Of a stretch of DNA of 64,000 bases, positions 16,504 to 25,428 are shown piece by piece. The notes under the pieces are model-generated. The model worked only from the letters and a program-made list of their open reading frames with translations. It did not search any database and had not been told where the DNA came from. Each line of letters begins with the position of its first letter. Positions within the stretch are counted from its first letter, which is position 1. The DNA is from Paenibacillus guangzhouensis (lineage in GTDB: Bacteria > Bacillota > Bacilli > Paenibacillales > Paenibacillaceae): positions 4,030,001 through 4,094,000 of the forward strand of contig NZ_CP045293.1 in the NCBI RefSeq assembly GCF_009363075.1, given 5' to 3'. The translations under genes were made by a program, and so were the position numbers.

Positions 16504-16530
16504 AAATCTTACCTTAGAGGTAAGATTTAA
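16504..16530 (-). terminator. Intrinsic terminator
   Basis: AAATCTTACC and GGTAAGATTT form a stem followed on the minus strand by eight T residues. It ends the transcript of the CxxC protein gene and separates it from the kinase. Confidence 0.82.
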
Positions 16531-16557
16531 ATCATTCGAATATTTTGAACGCGGACT

Positions 16558-16971
16558 TTAAGACTTATTCTTCTGCAATAATCGCTGTTTCCGATGACTC
16601 ATTACTGCGAGCCGTTTCTTCAATTGCATCTGCCAAGCTGTATCATTCAAGTGCCCTGCGACCGTCAATAGATCAAGTGCCATATCAATCTGCGTCTTCA
16701 CCACTTCGAGCGGATCCTCATGTTCCGAATTGACACAATTCTCATACATGTCCTTCTCTTCTTCAAGCACATAATCCCGGAAATCCACCTCATCTGCCCC
16801 GTCACCATGCGCATACTCGGCCAATATTTCGTATTCGTTCTCCACCATATGATGCACTTCAACCCGATAACAGACCGGACAGAACAGAAGAGGTACGTTG
16901 TGAATCTGGGTCTGAAAATGCTTCAATGTCCCCTTCGTTCCCATCATACTCGCGCCGCAACAAAAACTCAT
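16558..16971 (-). CDS. Conserved CxxC-motif protein of unknown function
   Basis: A 137-residue soluble protein preceded by GGAGGA. The N-terminus has a Cys pair (MSFCCGASMMG) and, at about residue 30, a CPVC motif (LLFCPVCYRVEVHHMVE), which together could form one zinc site. The middle is strongly acidic (AEYAHGDGADEVDFRDYVLE), with a possible His-rich patch. The C-terminus is basic and helical (LKKRLAVMSHRKQRLLQKN). I do not recognise the family. A small zinc-ribbon regulatory or adaptor protein is one possibility. It is monocistronic. Confidence 0.8.
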   Translation of the reverse strand: MSFCCGASMMGTKGTLKHFQTQIHNVPLLFCPVCYRVEVHHMVENEYEILAEYAHGDGADEVDFRDYVLEEEKDMYENCVNSEHEDPLEVVKTQIDMALDLLTVAGHLNDTAWQMQLKKRLAVMSHRKQRLLQKNKS

Positions 16972-17212
16972 TTTGACATCCTCCTCCTACAACTATTCCT
17001 TGTGGAATCATCTGCAATGCACCATTCGATTCGTCCAATTCACAGGACCTATATAACAAAGTCAAGCTGCACTTCGCGGTAAGCGTTTTCTTGTGTGTGC
17101 TTACAATCATATTCGCGATACACCGTTAGAATTCCTTTTTTGTGAAAGTTATAAACCCATTTTCAGCGACATATAGATGAAAGACAATGACACCAATAAG
17201 GAGGGAAAACCT

Positions 17213-17410
17213 TTGTCCTTCATCATTCCGATTTGTTCTAAGCAGATTAGCTATCTGCTGTACAATGACAGCACCCACGAGCTTCATGCCCAGTATCATA
17301 ACGGAGAGATCAAATCTTTCACTTCCGTAACCAAGGACATCTACGATTCCTTAGTTCAATCCGAGAACCGTTATGACGACTTCATCCAGTTCATGGTGAG
17401 TAGCAAATGA
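17213..17410 (+). CDS. KTSC-like small protein
   Basis: I start this 65-residue protein at the TTG at 17213 because AAGGAGGG ends 7 bases upstream; the frame opens 12 codons earlier without a ribosome site. The sequence (ISYLLYNDSTHELHAQYHNG, then KSFTSVTKDIYDSLVQSENR) resembles the KTSC domain, a small beta-rich module also found at the C-terminus of some lysyl-tRNA synthetases. Its function is unknown. It lies 39 bases before the DUF4912 gene and is probably the first gene of the alpha-glucan operon. No signal peptide or membrane segment is present. Confidence 0.72.
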   Translation: MSFIIPICSKQISYLLYNDSTHELHAQYHNGEIKSFTSVTKDIYDSLVQSENRYDDFIQFMVSSK

Positions 17411-17449
17411 ATGATGTAACCCACGATTCCAGCGTAAAAGGAGGTCGCT

Positions 17450-17980
17450 ATGTTCGCATCGGAACATGCTCATCTACTCCCTGCATATCATCACAACGTG
17501 CTGCAGCTTATGGTTGTTAGCCCGACCACCCTTTATGCATACTGGGAAATTTCTGAGCGTACCATCACAGCTGTTACTCGCCATTATAACACCGCTTGGG
17601 CCTCTATGCCCAAAATTATGCGACTCTATGAAAATAATGGCACCCTCTCTAGTATTTCGCACGATGTCACAAAATATACGGATCATTCGGTAGGCGATGC
17701 GAAATCCTGGTATTTTCACCAGCTCACACCTGCTAGATCGTATACTGCGGACTTTGGAACCTATAATGTCTATCATCAGTTCGTTCCGCTGCTCCGTGGA
17801 AATATCGTGAGAACGCCAAGAAATCGGGCAGCGACAATCGACCCAGGACACCCTCAGTTCGAACATGGTCATGCGCAAGACATCTGGCTGAACCAAGGTA
17901 CGACCTTGGAGCACACTTCCCCGTACCGTGAATTCTCTACCTATTCCGTCTATCATACCAAAGAAGGAGTTCATACATGA
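17450..17980 (+). CDS. DUF4912 domain protein
   Basis: A 176-residue protein preceded by AAGGAGG, with a DUF4912 signature: LQLMVVSPTTLYAYWEISE near the N-terminus, then LYENNGTLSSISHDV and SWYFHQLTPARSYTADFGTY. The fold is probably an immunoglobulin-like or carbohydrate-binding-like beta sandwich. No catalytic residues are apparent. Its last four bases overlap the start of the GH57-GT4 fusion gene, showing coupling. In bacteria that carry it, DUF4912 commonly sits beside GH57/DUF1957 glucan enzymes, so a role as a glucan-binding or scaffolding partner is inferred. Confidence 0.85.
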   Translation: MFASEHAHLLPAYHHNVLQLMVVSPTTLYAYWEISERTITAVTRHYNTAWASMPKIMRLYENNGTLSSISHDVTKYTDHSVGDAKSWYFHQLTPARSYTADFGTYNVYHQFVPLLRGNIVRTPRNRAATIDPGHPQFEHGHAQDIWLNQGTTLEHTSPYREFSTYSVYHTKEGVHT

Positions 17981-20847
17981 ATTTGAATGCCCAAGGTTAT
18001 CTCTCTCTTATTCTTCATGCACATTTACCTTATGTGCGTCACGCAGACCGAGATGATGTTATGGAGGAACGTTGGTTTTTCGAAGCCATGACAGAGACGT
18101 ATTTGCCAATGCTGCTCATGTTCGATCGATTACATCGCGATCGCGTTCCATTTCGGCTTACGCTCTCTCTGTCACCGCCTCTTCTTGCGATGATGGATGA
18201 TTCGCTGATGAGTGAGCGTTATACTGCCTATCTGAATAAGCTCATTCAGCTCTCTGAACGAGAACAAGAACGGAATCAGAATCAACCCGAATTTGCCGAA
18301 CTTGCGGCCATGTACACCCAAAGATGGACCGAGCTGCTCGAATATTACCAAGCATGCGGCCATCGCGTTATTCCGAAATTCCGTTATTACCAAGATGAAG
18401 GCTGCATTGATATTATGACTTGTTCGGCAACTCACGCATTCCTGCCTTTCCTGAAACATGAAGTATCCATCAAGGCACAATTAATGGTCGGCGTCCTTGA
18501 ATATGAACGCCATTTCGGACGGAGACCTCGGGGGATCTGGCTGCCGGAATGCGCCTATACTGCTGAATGTTCGCCACTCTTGCAGGCCGCGGGACTGCAA
18601 TATTTTGTTGTTGATTCGCATGGTCTTGAACATGCTTCACCGAAACCGTCCCGTGCGCTGGCAGCGCCTGTGATGACAATGCACGGAATTCACGCATTCG
18701 CAAGAGATCCTGAATCATCACGGCAAGTCTGGAGCAGTCACGAAGGCTACCCAGGCGATCCAGACTATCGGGAGTATTATCGCGATATTGGATATGATCT
18801 TGGCTGGGGGGATGCCGAGGAATGGGCGTATATCAAACCGTATCTTCTCTCTAATGGCGCTCGGATTCACACCGGCATGAAATACTATCGCATCAGCGAG
18901 AATGAACAAGACAAAATGCCTTATCACCCGGAATGGGCGCAGCACAAAGCAGCGAAGCATGCAGATCATTTCCTCTACTGCCGAGAACAACAAATTCAGA
19001 ATTACCAAGCGCATTGTGATCGCAAGCCGCTGATTGTCAGTCCGTATGATGCCGAATTATTCGGTCACTGGTGGTATGAAGGGCCGTTATGGATTGAAGC
19101 CCTATTCCGTAATCCTCGAAGCCAACAAGGGACCATCGCTTTTATCACGCCAGAAGACTATCTGCGCGAATATCCGGTATCCGAGGAAGTGGATATTCCG
19201 TTCTGCAGCTGGGGGAGAAATGGCTATGCCGAGGTATGGCTCGGGCAAGAGAATGATTGGATTTATCGATTACTGCATCAAGCAGAAGATCGGTTATTAC
19301 ATACGCTGCAGCATCATAGCACGAATCTGTGGGGGCATACCGCCGTCGCAGAACGGGTATTGAATCAATCCATTCGCGAGTTGATGCTCGCACAGAGCAG
19401 TGATTGGGCTTTCATTATGGATGCGAAGACCGTCCCTACTTATGCCGCTGCACGCACGGAACATCATCTGAAGCAATTCCATGAGCTCATCGATATGATG
19501 GAGCATCGATTCTACGATGTGGAATCTCTTGAACGTATGGAGCACCACGCAGCCTGTCTGACGTCTGTGCACTATGAACTCTATACGTCAGCCTTATCGA
19601 GTCCTCCGCCCATGTTGCTGCCGGATGCCTATAAAGCGGACGCCGGAACCCCTTGGCGTCATCGTAAAGTGCTCATGCTCGCCTGGGAATTTCCGCCGCT
19701 CGTGATTGGCGGGCTTGCCAAGGCGGTATTCGATTTATCTCGCTATCTTGTCGATCAACGCATCGAAGTCCATGTTATTACAAGGTCCGTACAGGGTACT
19801 CCTTCGTATGAGCGCATGAAAGACATCCACGTCCATCGCGTCCATGTTCTGCAGACCACGACTCCGGTCGATTTCATGGATTGGGTCTTTCAATTAAATT
19901 TGGCTATGACCGATTATGCGGTTCTACTGATGGAGAGCGGTCATCATTTTGATTTTATCCACGCGCATGACTGGCTTGTCCACTACACGGCCAAAGATTT
20001 GAAGGAATATGCCCGAACGCCGCTTATCGCAACGATTCACGCCACGGAACATGGCCGGAATCACGGCATCATTGAACACGATGTACAACGTCGTATTCAT
20101 CAGATGGAGACCGACCTTACAGCTATTGCGGATCAAGTGATCGTATGCAGCAACGCGATGGTCCAAGAAGTACAGTCCCTATTCACACTTCCTGCATCCA
20201 AAGTATCTATGATTCCGAATGGCGTCGAAATCGCATCTTTAGTCCCTCATTCAGTCGAGCGGGATTACACCAGTCTTCGCTTACAATATGCTGCGCCACA
20301 TAACAAAATCTTGTTCTATATCGGACGATTAGTCTATGAGAAAGGCATCCAAGTCTTAATTGAAGCACTCCCCCTTATCCACTCATCCGTTCCAAATACC
20401 AAGCTGATTATCGCAGGAACAGGGCCCATGAGAGCAGAACTCGAAGCACTCGCCGCGCGACTTGGACTTACTTCCCATGTTACTTTCACAGGCTTCATTC
20501 ACGATGATACGCGTAACGACCTGTTACAGCTTGCAGATGTCTGCGTCTTCCCAAGTCTCTATGAACCTTTTGGTATTGTTGCCCTTGAAGCGATGCAGAG
20601 CGGTACCCCCGTTGTCGTCTCCGATACGGGTGGGCTAGCAGAGATTATTGAGCATGGCGTAGATGGGTACAAAGCCCTGCCCGGCCATCTCGAATCCCTT
20701 GCCTGGCATGTAACAGAAGTGCTGCTGCATCCTGAGATCGCGAAGAACATGGCAGCGAACGCGCTTCGCAAAGTAGAACAACGCTACGATTGGAAATCAA
20801 TCGCCGTCTCTACCAAACAAGTGTATGAAGGAGTGATTATGCGATGA
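17977..20847 (+). CDS. GH57 branching enzyme / GT4 glycosyltransferase fusion
   Basis: A 956-residue two-enzyme protein. Residues 1 to about 540 are a GH57 (DUF1957) 1,4-alpha-glucan branching enzyme. The early HAH motif is in LILHAHLPYVRH, the nucleophile Glu191 in GIWLPECAY and the acid/base Asp358 in SPYDAELFGHWWYEGP. Residues about 560-956 are a GT4 glucan synthase-like transferase: the donor/acceptor Gly motif is in LAWEFPPLVIGGLAKAVFDL, the phosphate-binding loop in FYIGRLVYEKGIQVL and the E-x7-E motif in YEPFGIVALEAMQSG (Glu863, Glu871). Elsewhere these activities are usually separate proteins. No signal peptide is seen, so it is cytosolic. It overlaps both neighbours by 4 bases. The inferred role is coupled elongation and branching of an alpha-glucan from a nucleotide sugar. 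Confidence 0.93.
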   Translation: MNLNAQGYLSLILHAHLPYVRHADRDDVMEERWFFEAMTETYLPMLLMFDRLHRDRVPFRLTLSLSPPLLAMMDDSLMSERYTAYLNKLIQLSEREQERNQNQPEFAELAAMYTQRWTELLEYYQACGHRVIPKFRYYQDEGCIDIMTCSATHAFLPFLKHEVSIKAQLMVGVLEYERHFGRRPRGIWLPECAYTAECSPLLQAAGLQYFVVDSHGLEHASPKPSRALAAPVMTMHGIHAFARDPESSRQVWSSHEGYPGDPDYREYYRDIGYDLGWGDAEEWAYIKPYLLSNGARIHTGMKYYRISENEQDKMPYHPEWAQHKAAKHADHFLYCREQQIQNYQAHCDRKPLIVSPYDAELFGHWWYEGPLWIEALFRNPRSQQGTIAFITPEDYLREYPVSEEVDIPFCSWGRNGYAEVWLGQENDWIYRLLHQAEDRLLHTLQHHSTNLWGHTAVAERVLNQSIRELMLAQSSDWAFIMDAKTVPTYAAARTEHHLKQFHELIDMMEHRFYDVESLERMEHHAACLTSVHYELYTSALSSPPPMLLPDAYKADAGTPWRHRKVLMLAWEFPPLVIGGLAKAVFDLSRYLVDQRIEVHVITRSVQGTPSYERMKDIHVHRVHVLQTTTPVDFMDWVFQLNLAMTDYAVLLMESGHHFDFIHAHDWLVHYTAKDLKEYARTPLIATIHATEHGRNHGIIEHDVQRRIHQMETDLTAIADQVIVCSNAMVQEVQSLFTLPASKVSMIPNGVEIASLVPHSVERDYTSLRLQYAAPHNKILFYIGRLVYEKGIQVLIEALPLIHSSVPNTKLIIAGTGPMRAELEALAARLGLTSHVTFTGFIHDDTRNDLLQLADVCVFPSLYEPFGIVALEAMQSGTPVVVSDTGGLAEIIEHGVDGYKALPGHLESLAWHVTEVLLHPEIAKNMAANALRKVEQRYDWKSIAVSTKQVYEGVIMR

Positions 20848-23276
20848 AAGCAGTGATTATGGCAGGCGGTAAAGGTACGCGTCTGCGTCCTTTAACCATG
20901 CAAACCCCGAAGCCGATGGTACCTCTCTTGAATCGGCCTTGTATGGAATACATTATCGAGCTGCTGAAGAAGCATAACATTACCGATATTGCCGTGACCG
21001 TGCAATATTTGCCGGAAGTGATTCGTGATTATTTCGGGGACGGGTCGGCGCTCGGCGTGAATTTGCATTACTTCGAAGAGACCGAACCGCTAGGAACCGC
21101 TGGCAGCGTGCGTAATGCATCCACCTTCTTGGATGAGACCTTTATCGTCATCAGCGGCGATGCGCTGACGGATTTCAATTTAGATGACGCGATCGCCTTC
21201 CATCAGGAGCGCGAATCCATCGCCACCATCGTCTTGACCGAAGTCGATACGCCGCTCGAATATGGTGTTGTCATGACCGATCAGGAAGGACGAATTACTC
21301 GATTCCTTGAGAAGCCAAATTGGAGTGAAGTATTCAGCGACACCGTCAATACGGGGATTTATATTCTTGAACCGACAATCTTCGAGCTCATTCCTGCCAA
21401 GCAGGTCTATGACTTCAGTATGCAGCTCTTCCCGCTCCTGCTAGAGAACCATGCGCCGTTATTCGGTTACATTGCCGAAGGTTATTGGTCCGATATCGGA
21501 AATCTGCAGCAATACCGCGAGACACAATTCGATATGCTGGATCGCAAGGTGCAAGTACATATTGCCGCCGATGAAATTGCTCCAGGAATCTTCGTAGAAA
21601 ATCACACAACCTTAACGGATCGCGTAACCTATATAGGCCCCGTTTATATCGGTGCGAATACCCACATTGCTCCCGGAGCCATTCTCGGTGAGTATTCCAT
21701 CATCGGCAGAAGCAATCAAATTCTTCAGGGCACACATATCGATCGAACCATTCTATGGGATCATAATCAGATTGGACCGGATTGCGAATTGCAAAGCGCG
21801 CTTGTCTGCGACCGGAACTTGATCGGTCAACGTACACAACTGCAAGAGAATGCTGTGATCGGATCAGGATGCACACTTGGACCTGAAGTGACCCTAAAGT
21901 CCAATGTGAAGCTATGGCCGAATAAGGTTATTCTGCCAAGCAGTAAAGTGCATACCTCCATCATCTGGGGGGAACAGACGATGCATCAGCTCTTCCGCGG
22001 CAAGGGGGTTTATGGTATCCCGAATTCGGAGATGACGCCTGAATTCGCTGGCAAACTGGCAGCGGCCTTCGGCTCCATTCTGTCGCCTACGACCACCGTC
22101 GGTCTCTGCAGCTCAACGCATCCCTTCGCTTCCATGATGAAGTTTGCTTTCGCTGCCGGGCTGCAAGCCGCAGGCATTCATGTCCTCGATCTCGGGACAG
22201 GAACGACCGCGGTCTGCCGAAACAGCGTTCAGACGATGCAGCTGAACGGCGCCGTTCATATGCGTATGATCGATATCCAAGGCCAAGATCATTTGCTCAT
22301 TGAACTGCTCGACAGTCAAGGGCTCCCACTTGCGAAAAGCCTCGAGCGGAAAATAGAAAATGCCTTCTGGCAGGAGGATTTCATTCGGGGACCGGTCAAT
22401 CAAATTGGTGAATACCGCCAGTACAATTATGCGGAGACCGACTATATGCAGAAGCTCGTCAAAGCCCTCTCCGCCATCGCTATGCTGCCGCATCCCGTGT
22501 TCGCCGTTCTGCAATACGATCCACAGGATCACGGGGCATTCATTGAACGGTTCGCAAGTCAAATCCTAGGGCATCGTATTATTTTGCATCGTAACGGCAG
22601 CAGTAAAGCGCATGACAAAGAACTCATCGATACCGTCATGCATACCGATGCAGATTTTGGGATTCAGTTAGGACGCAATGGGCAAGGACTCCTTCTCGTG
22701 CTGCGAGACGGGACTCGGATTACGGATGAACAATTGCTTGCACTAAAGATTCTAGCCGCCAGCAAATTAAATAAATCCGTTCGTCTAGGGGTCCCGGTGA
22801 GTGCTCCTCAAATCGTAGAATCGCTTGTCGCAGACTCTCCACTGTCCCTTGTCCGTACGAAGGAAAATAATCGCGCCCTGCTCGAGTCCAGTCGAGACTT
22901 TCTTTTCCACCCCTTGCTCGATGACATCTACGCGGTTAGCCTCATCATCCAAGCGATGATGACGGAATCCATAACGCTTGAAGGTCTGATATCCCAAATT
23001 CCATACTTCTACACCGCCAAAGAAGTCATTCCGTGCGCTTGGCATGAGAAAGGTTCGATGATGCGCCAAATTCTCAAAGCGACCAAACATCAAGCAACAG
23101 AGCTCATCGATGGCATTAAAGTGATGACGGAAGAAGGCTGGGTCATTATTCTGCCGGATCATGATGAGCCCCTATTCCGCGTCATCGCACACGCTTCATC
23201 TGAGACGAATGCGGAACGAATGATCTCGAATTATTGCAACCAACTTGTTAGATCGAATTCGCCCCTAAGGAAGTGA
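20844..23276 (+). CDS. Sugar nucleotidyltransferase fused to a degenerate phosphomannomutase domain
   Basis: An 810-residue protein overlapping the fusion gene by 4 bases. Residues 1-235 are a Rossmann nucleotidyltransferase (MKAVIMAGGKGTRLRPLTMQ with the G-x-G-T-R loop; FIVISGDALTDFN with the metal Asp; VFSDTVNTGIYILEP). Residues about 245-370 are a left-handed beta helix of hexapeptide repeats (HIAPGAILGEYSIIGRSNQI). Residues about 380-810 resemble phosphoglucomutase/phosphomannomutase. There the active-site Ser loop is replaced by LCSSTHPFASM and the Mg loop D-G-D-x-D-R by QLGRNGQG, so mutase activity is doubtful. This architecture matches mannose-1-phosphate guanylyltransferase-like proteins, but context suggests it supplies NDP-glucose to the GT4 domain. 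Donor base and sugar are not determined. Confidence 0.88.
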   Translation: MKAVIMAGGKGTRLRPLTMQTPKPMVPLLNRPCMEYIIELLKKHNITDIAVTVQYLPEVIRDYFGDGSALGVNLHYFEETEPLGTAGSVRNASTFLDETFIVISGDALTDFNLDDAIAFHQERESIATIVLTEVDTPLEYGVVMTDQEGRITRFLEKPNWSEVFSDTVNTGIYILEPTIFELIPAKQVYDFSMQLFPLLLENHAPLFGYIAEGYWSDIGNLQQYRETQFDMLDRKVQVHIAADEIAPGIFVENHTTLTDRVTYIGPVYIGANTHIAPGAILGEYSIIGRSNQILQGTHIDRTILWDHNQIGPDCELQSALVCDRNLIGQRTQLQENAVIGSGCTLGPEVTLKSNVKLWPNKVILPSSKVHTSIIWGEQTMHQLFRGKGVYGIPNSEMTPEFAGKLAAAFGSILSPTTTVGLCSSTHPFASMMKFAFAAGLQAAGIHVLDLGTGTTAVCRNSVQTMQLNGAVHMRMIDIQGQDHLLIELLDSQGLPLAKSLERKIENAFWQEDFIRGPVNQIGEYRQYNYAETDYMQKLVKALSAIAMLPHPVFAVLQYDPQDHGAFIERFASQILGHRIILHRNGSSKAHDKELIDTVMHTDADFGIQLGRNGQGLLLVLRDGTRITDEQLLALKILAASKLNKSVRLGVPVSAPQIVESLVADSPLSLVRTKENNRALLESSRDFLFHPLLDDIYAVSLIIQAMMTESITLEGLISQIPYFYTAKEVIPCAWHEKGSMMRQILKATKHQATELIDGIKVMTEEGWVIILPDHDEPLFRVIAHASSETNAERMISNYCNQLVRSNSPLRK

Positions 23277-23280
23277 TGAC

Positions 23281-25245
23281 GTGCCTAGACACCTCGTCGT
23301 AGGAAACGGTAAATTTCTCATAAATCTGGATCAGTACGGCTGCATTCGCGATATGTTCTATCCCTACGTCGGTCAACTGAATCATGTTGGAGGGTATCGC
23401 TGTCATATCGGATGTTATGTGGATGGGCAATTCAGCTGGCTTAGTGACCCGGAATGGAATTTTCATCTCTCCTACCTCGAAGATTCTCTTGTCACCCAGG
23501 TTACTGCTATCCATGATCGGCTCGGCATTACATTAACTATGAATGACGGCATTCACCAGCGCGACGCGATTTATTTGAAACGAATCGAAGTCCACAATCA
23601 TGCCTATACGGATCGCGAGGTCCGTATCTTTTTTCATCAAGACCTGATCATTAACGAGACCGAAGTTGGCGATACAGCTGTCTACTACCCGACGAACCAT
23701 ACCATTTATCATTATAAAAAAGATCGGTACTTCATGTTCAACGCCCGTTTCGATCAGGACGGGATTCACCAATTCTCCACCGGAACCAAACGGTTCCATC
23801 AAGCAGAAGGCACATTCCGCGATGCGGAAGACGGCAATTTATCGGGAAATCCCATCGCGCAAGGCTCCGTTGATAGCGTCATCAGCGTCAAAGGAATGGT
23901 ACCTGCACGCAGCAGCATGTTCAGCTACTATTGGTTCTCCGCAGGGCCCTCACTCGAAGAAGTGAAGAAGCTGGACACGTATGTCCGCGACAGCGGGCCT
24001 GGCAATTTGCTAGACCGGGTGACTATCTATTGGCGGCGTTGGGCGAACAAATCGGATCGTCAATACGCAGACCTCGGACCGGTGATCGAAAAACTGTTCA
24101 AGCACAGTCTGCTCATCGTCCGCACCCAGACCGACGTGAATGGTGCGATCATTGCAGCCAATGACACCGATATCATGCAGTTTAACCGCGATCATTACAG
24201 CTATATGTGGCCGCGTGACGGCGCACTCGTCGCCCATGCGATGTCCATGGCCGGGTACCATGGGATGATCGTTCCTTTCTTCCATTTCTGTGCGAAAGCA
24301 TTGGCACCGGAAGGTTATCTGCACCACAAGTACAACCCGGATGGAACCGTCGGCTCCAGCTGGCACCCTTATATACACGACGGCAAACAGCAGTTACCGA
24401 TTCAAGAAGACGAGACGGCCCTAGTCTTGTTCACGTTATGGCAGGACTATGCGCGCAATGGTGATATCGAACTGCCGCAATCGCTCTATCGGACGTTAAT
24501 TCGACGCGCAGCCAATTTCCTATATACCTTCGTCGAAGAAGAACTGCAGCTGCCGAAGCCGAGTTACGATCTCTGGGAAGAACGATACGGTATCTTCACC
24601 TTCACCTCCGCAGCCGTCTATGGCGGATTATCTGCAGCTGCCAACTTCGCCAAGCTGTTCGGCGATGACAAACGATCGATTAAATATCAGGAAGCAGCGG
24701 AAGCCATTCGAGAAGGCATGCGGAGACATCTCTGGAATGAAGAGCTCGGCCGGTACGTGCGCGGACTATACCGCCGAGATGGCGGATGGCATCAGGACTT
24801 GACCCCAGAGAGCAGCATCTTCGCATTATTCGAATTCGGCGTCTTCCCTGCGACCGATGAACGGGTACAACGCACGATGAATGCGCTTCGAAACCAACTA
24901 TCCGTGAAGACACATGTCGGTGGTATTGCACGTTACTACCATGATTACTACTTCCAGAAGAGCAGCAATCTGGAGCAGGTACCTGGTAATCCGTGGATCA
25001 TCTGCACTCTCTGGTTCGCCAAATTCGATATCGCGAATGCGCGCAGCCTCGCGGATTTAGCAGGCCCTCGAAGGACACTGGAATGGGTCGTGGAGCACAG
25101 CATGGAGAGCGGTATGCTGCCAGAACAAGTGGATCCGTTCAACGGGAGCCCCCTCTCTGTGGCGCCATTAACTTGGTCGCATGCGACGTTCGTATCGACG
25201 GTGATCGAGTATTCACAGCGGTACGAGGAGTTGTCGAAGATATAA
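23281..25245 (+). CDS. Glycoside hydrolase family 15 protein (glucoamylase/trehalase-like)
   Basis: A 654-residue cytosolic GH15 enzyme starting at the GTG at 23281, 4 bases after the preceding stop. The N-terminal beta-sandwich domain (LDQYGCIRDMFYPYVGQLNH) is followed by the (alpha/alpha)6 barrel. Substrate-binding segments are YSYMWPRDGALVAHAMSM and QEDETALVLFTLWQDY. The general acid is in YDLWEERYGIFTF (Glu433/Glu434) and the general base Glu615 in PEQVDPFNGSPLSVAP. Family members hydrolyse terminal glucose from alpha-glucans, isomaltose or trehalose. As the last gene of the glucan operon it would degrade, trim or salvage the intracellular polymer. Absence of a signal peptide argues against extracellular starch digestion. 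Confidence 0.93.
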   Translation: MPRHLVVGNGKFLINLDQYGCIRDMFYPYVGQLNHVGGYRCHIGCYVDGQFSWLSDPEWNFHLSYLEDSLVTQVTAIHDRLGITLTMNDGIHQRDAIYLKRIEVHNHAYTDREVRIFFHQDLIINETEVGDTAVYYPTNHTIYHYKKDRYFMFNARFDQDGIHQFSTGTKRFHQAEGTFRDAEDGNLSGNPIAQGSVDSVISVKGMVPARSSMFSYYWFSAGPSLEEVKKLDTYVRDSGPGNLLDRVTIYWRRWANKSDRQYADLGPVIEKLFKHSLLIVRTQTDVNGAIIAANDTDIMQFNRDHYSYMWPRDGALVAHAMSMAGYHGMIVPFFHFCAKALAPEGYLHHKYNPDGTVGSSWHPYIHDGKQQLPIQEDETALVLFTLWQDYARNGDIELPQSLYRTLIRRAANFLYTFVEEELQLPKPSYDLWEERYGIFTFTSAAVYGGLSAAANFAKLFGDDKRSIKYQEAAEAIREGMRRHLWNEELGRYVRGLYRRDGGWHQDLTPESSIFALFEFGVFPATDERVQRTMNALRNQLSVKTHVGGIARYYHDYYFQKSSNLEQVPGNPWIICTLWFAKFDIANARSLADLAGPRRTLEWVVEHSMESGMLPEQVDPFNGSPLSVAPLTWSHATFVSTVIEYSQRYEELSKI

Positions 25246-25310
25246 AATAACCCCACAAGATGAGGAATTGGCTTCGAAGTTGATTCAGATACTTTGCGTG
25301 GGCCTCGAAA

Positions 25311-25361
25311 ACAAAAAGCCCTTGCGTCGTCCGAAATATTCGGACCCGCAAGGGCTTCATT
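25311..25361. terminator. Bidirectional terminator
   Basis: AAGCCCTTGCG and CGCAAGGGCTT form an 11-base-pair perfect stem, enclosing a second palindrome (GTCCGAA..TTCGGAC), between the convergent glucan operon and peroxiredoxin gene. Confidence 0.85.
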
Positions 25362-25428
25362 CTTTTGATCAGAATATGCATTCAATGAAAAGGCATCGTG
25401 ATCAAAAGGTGATATTTAAGTTACCTTA

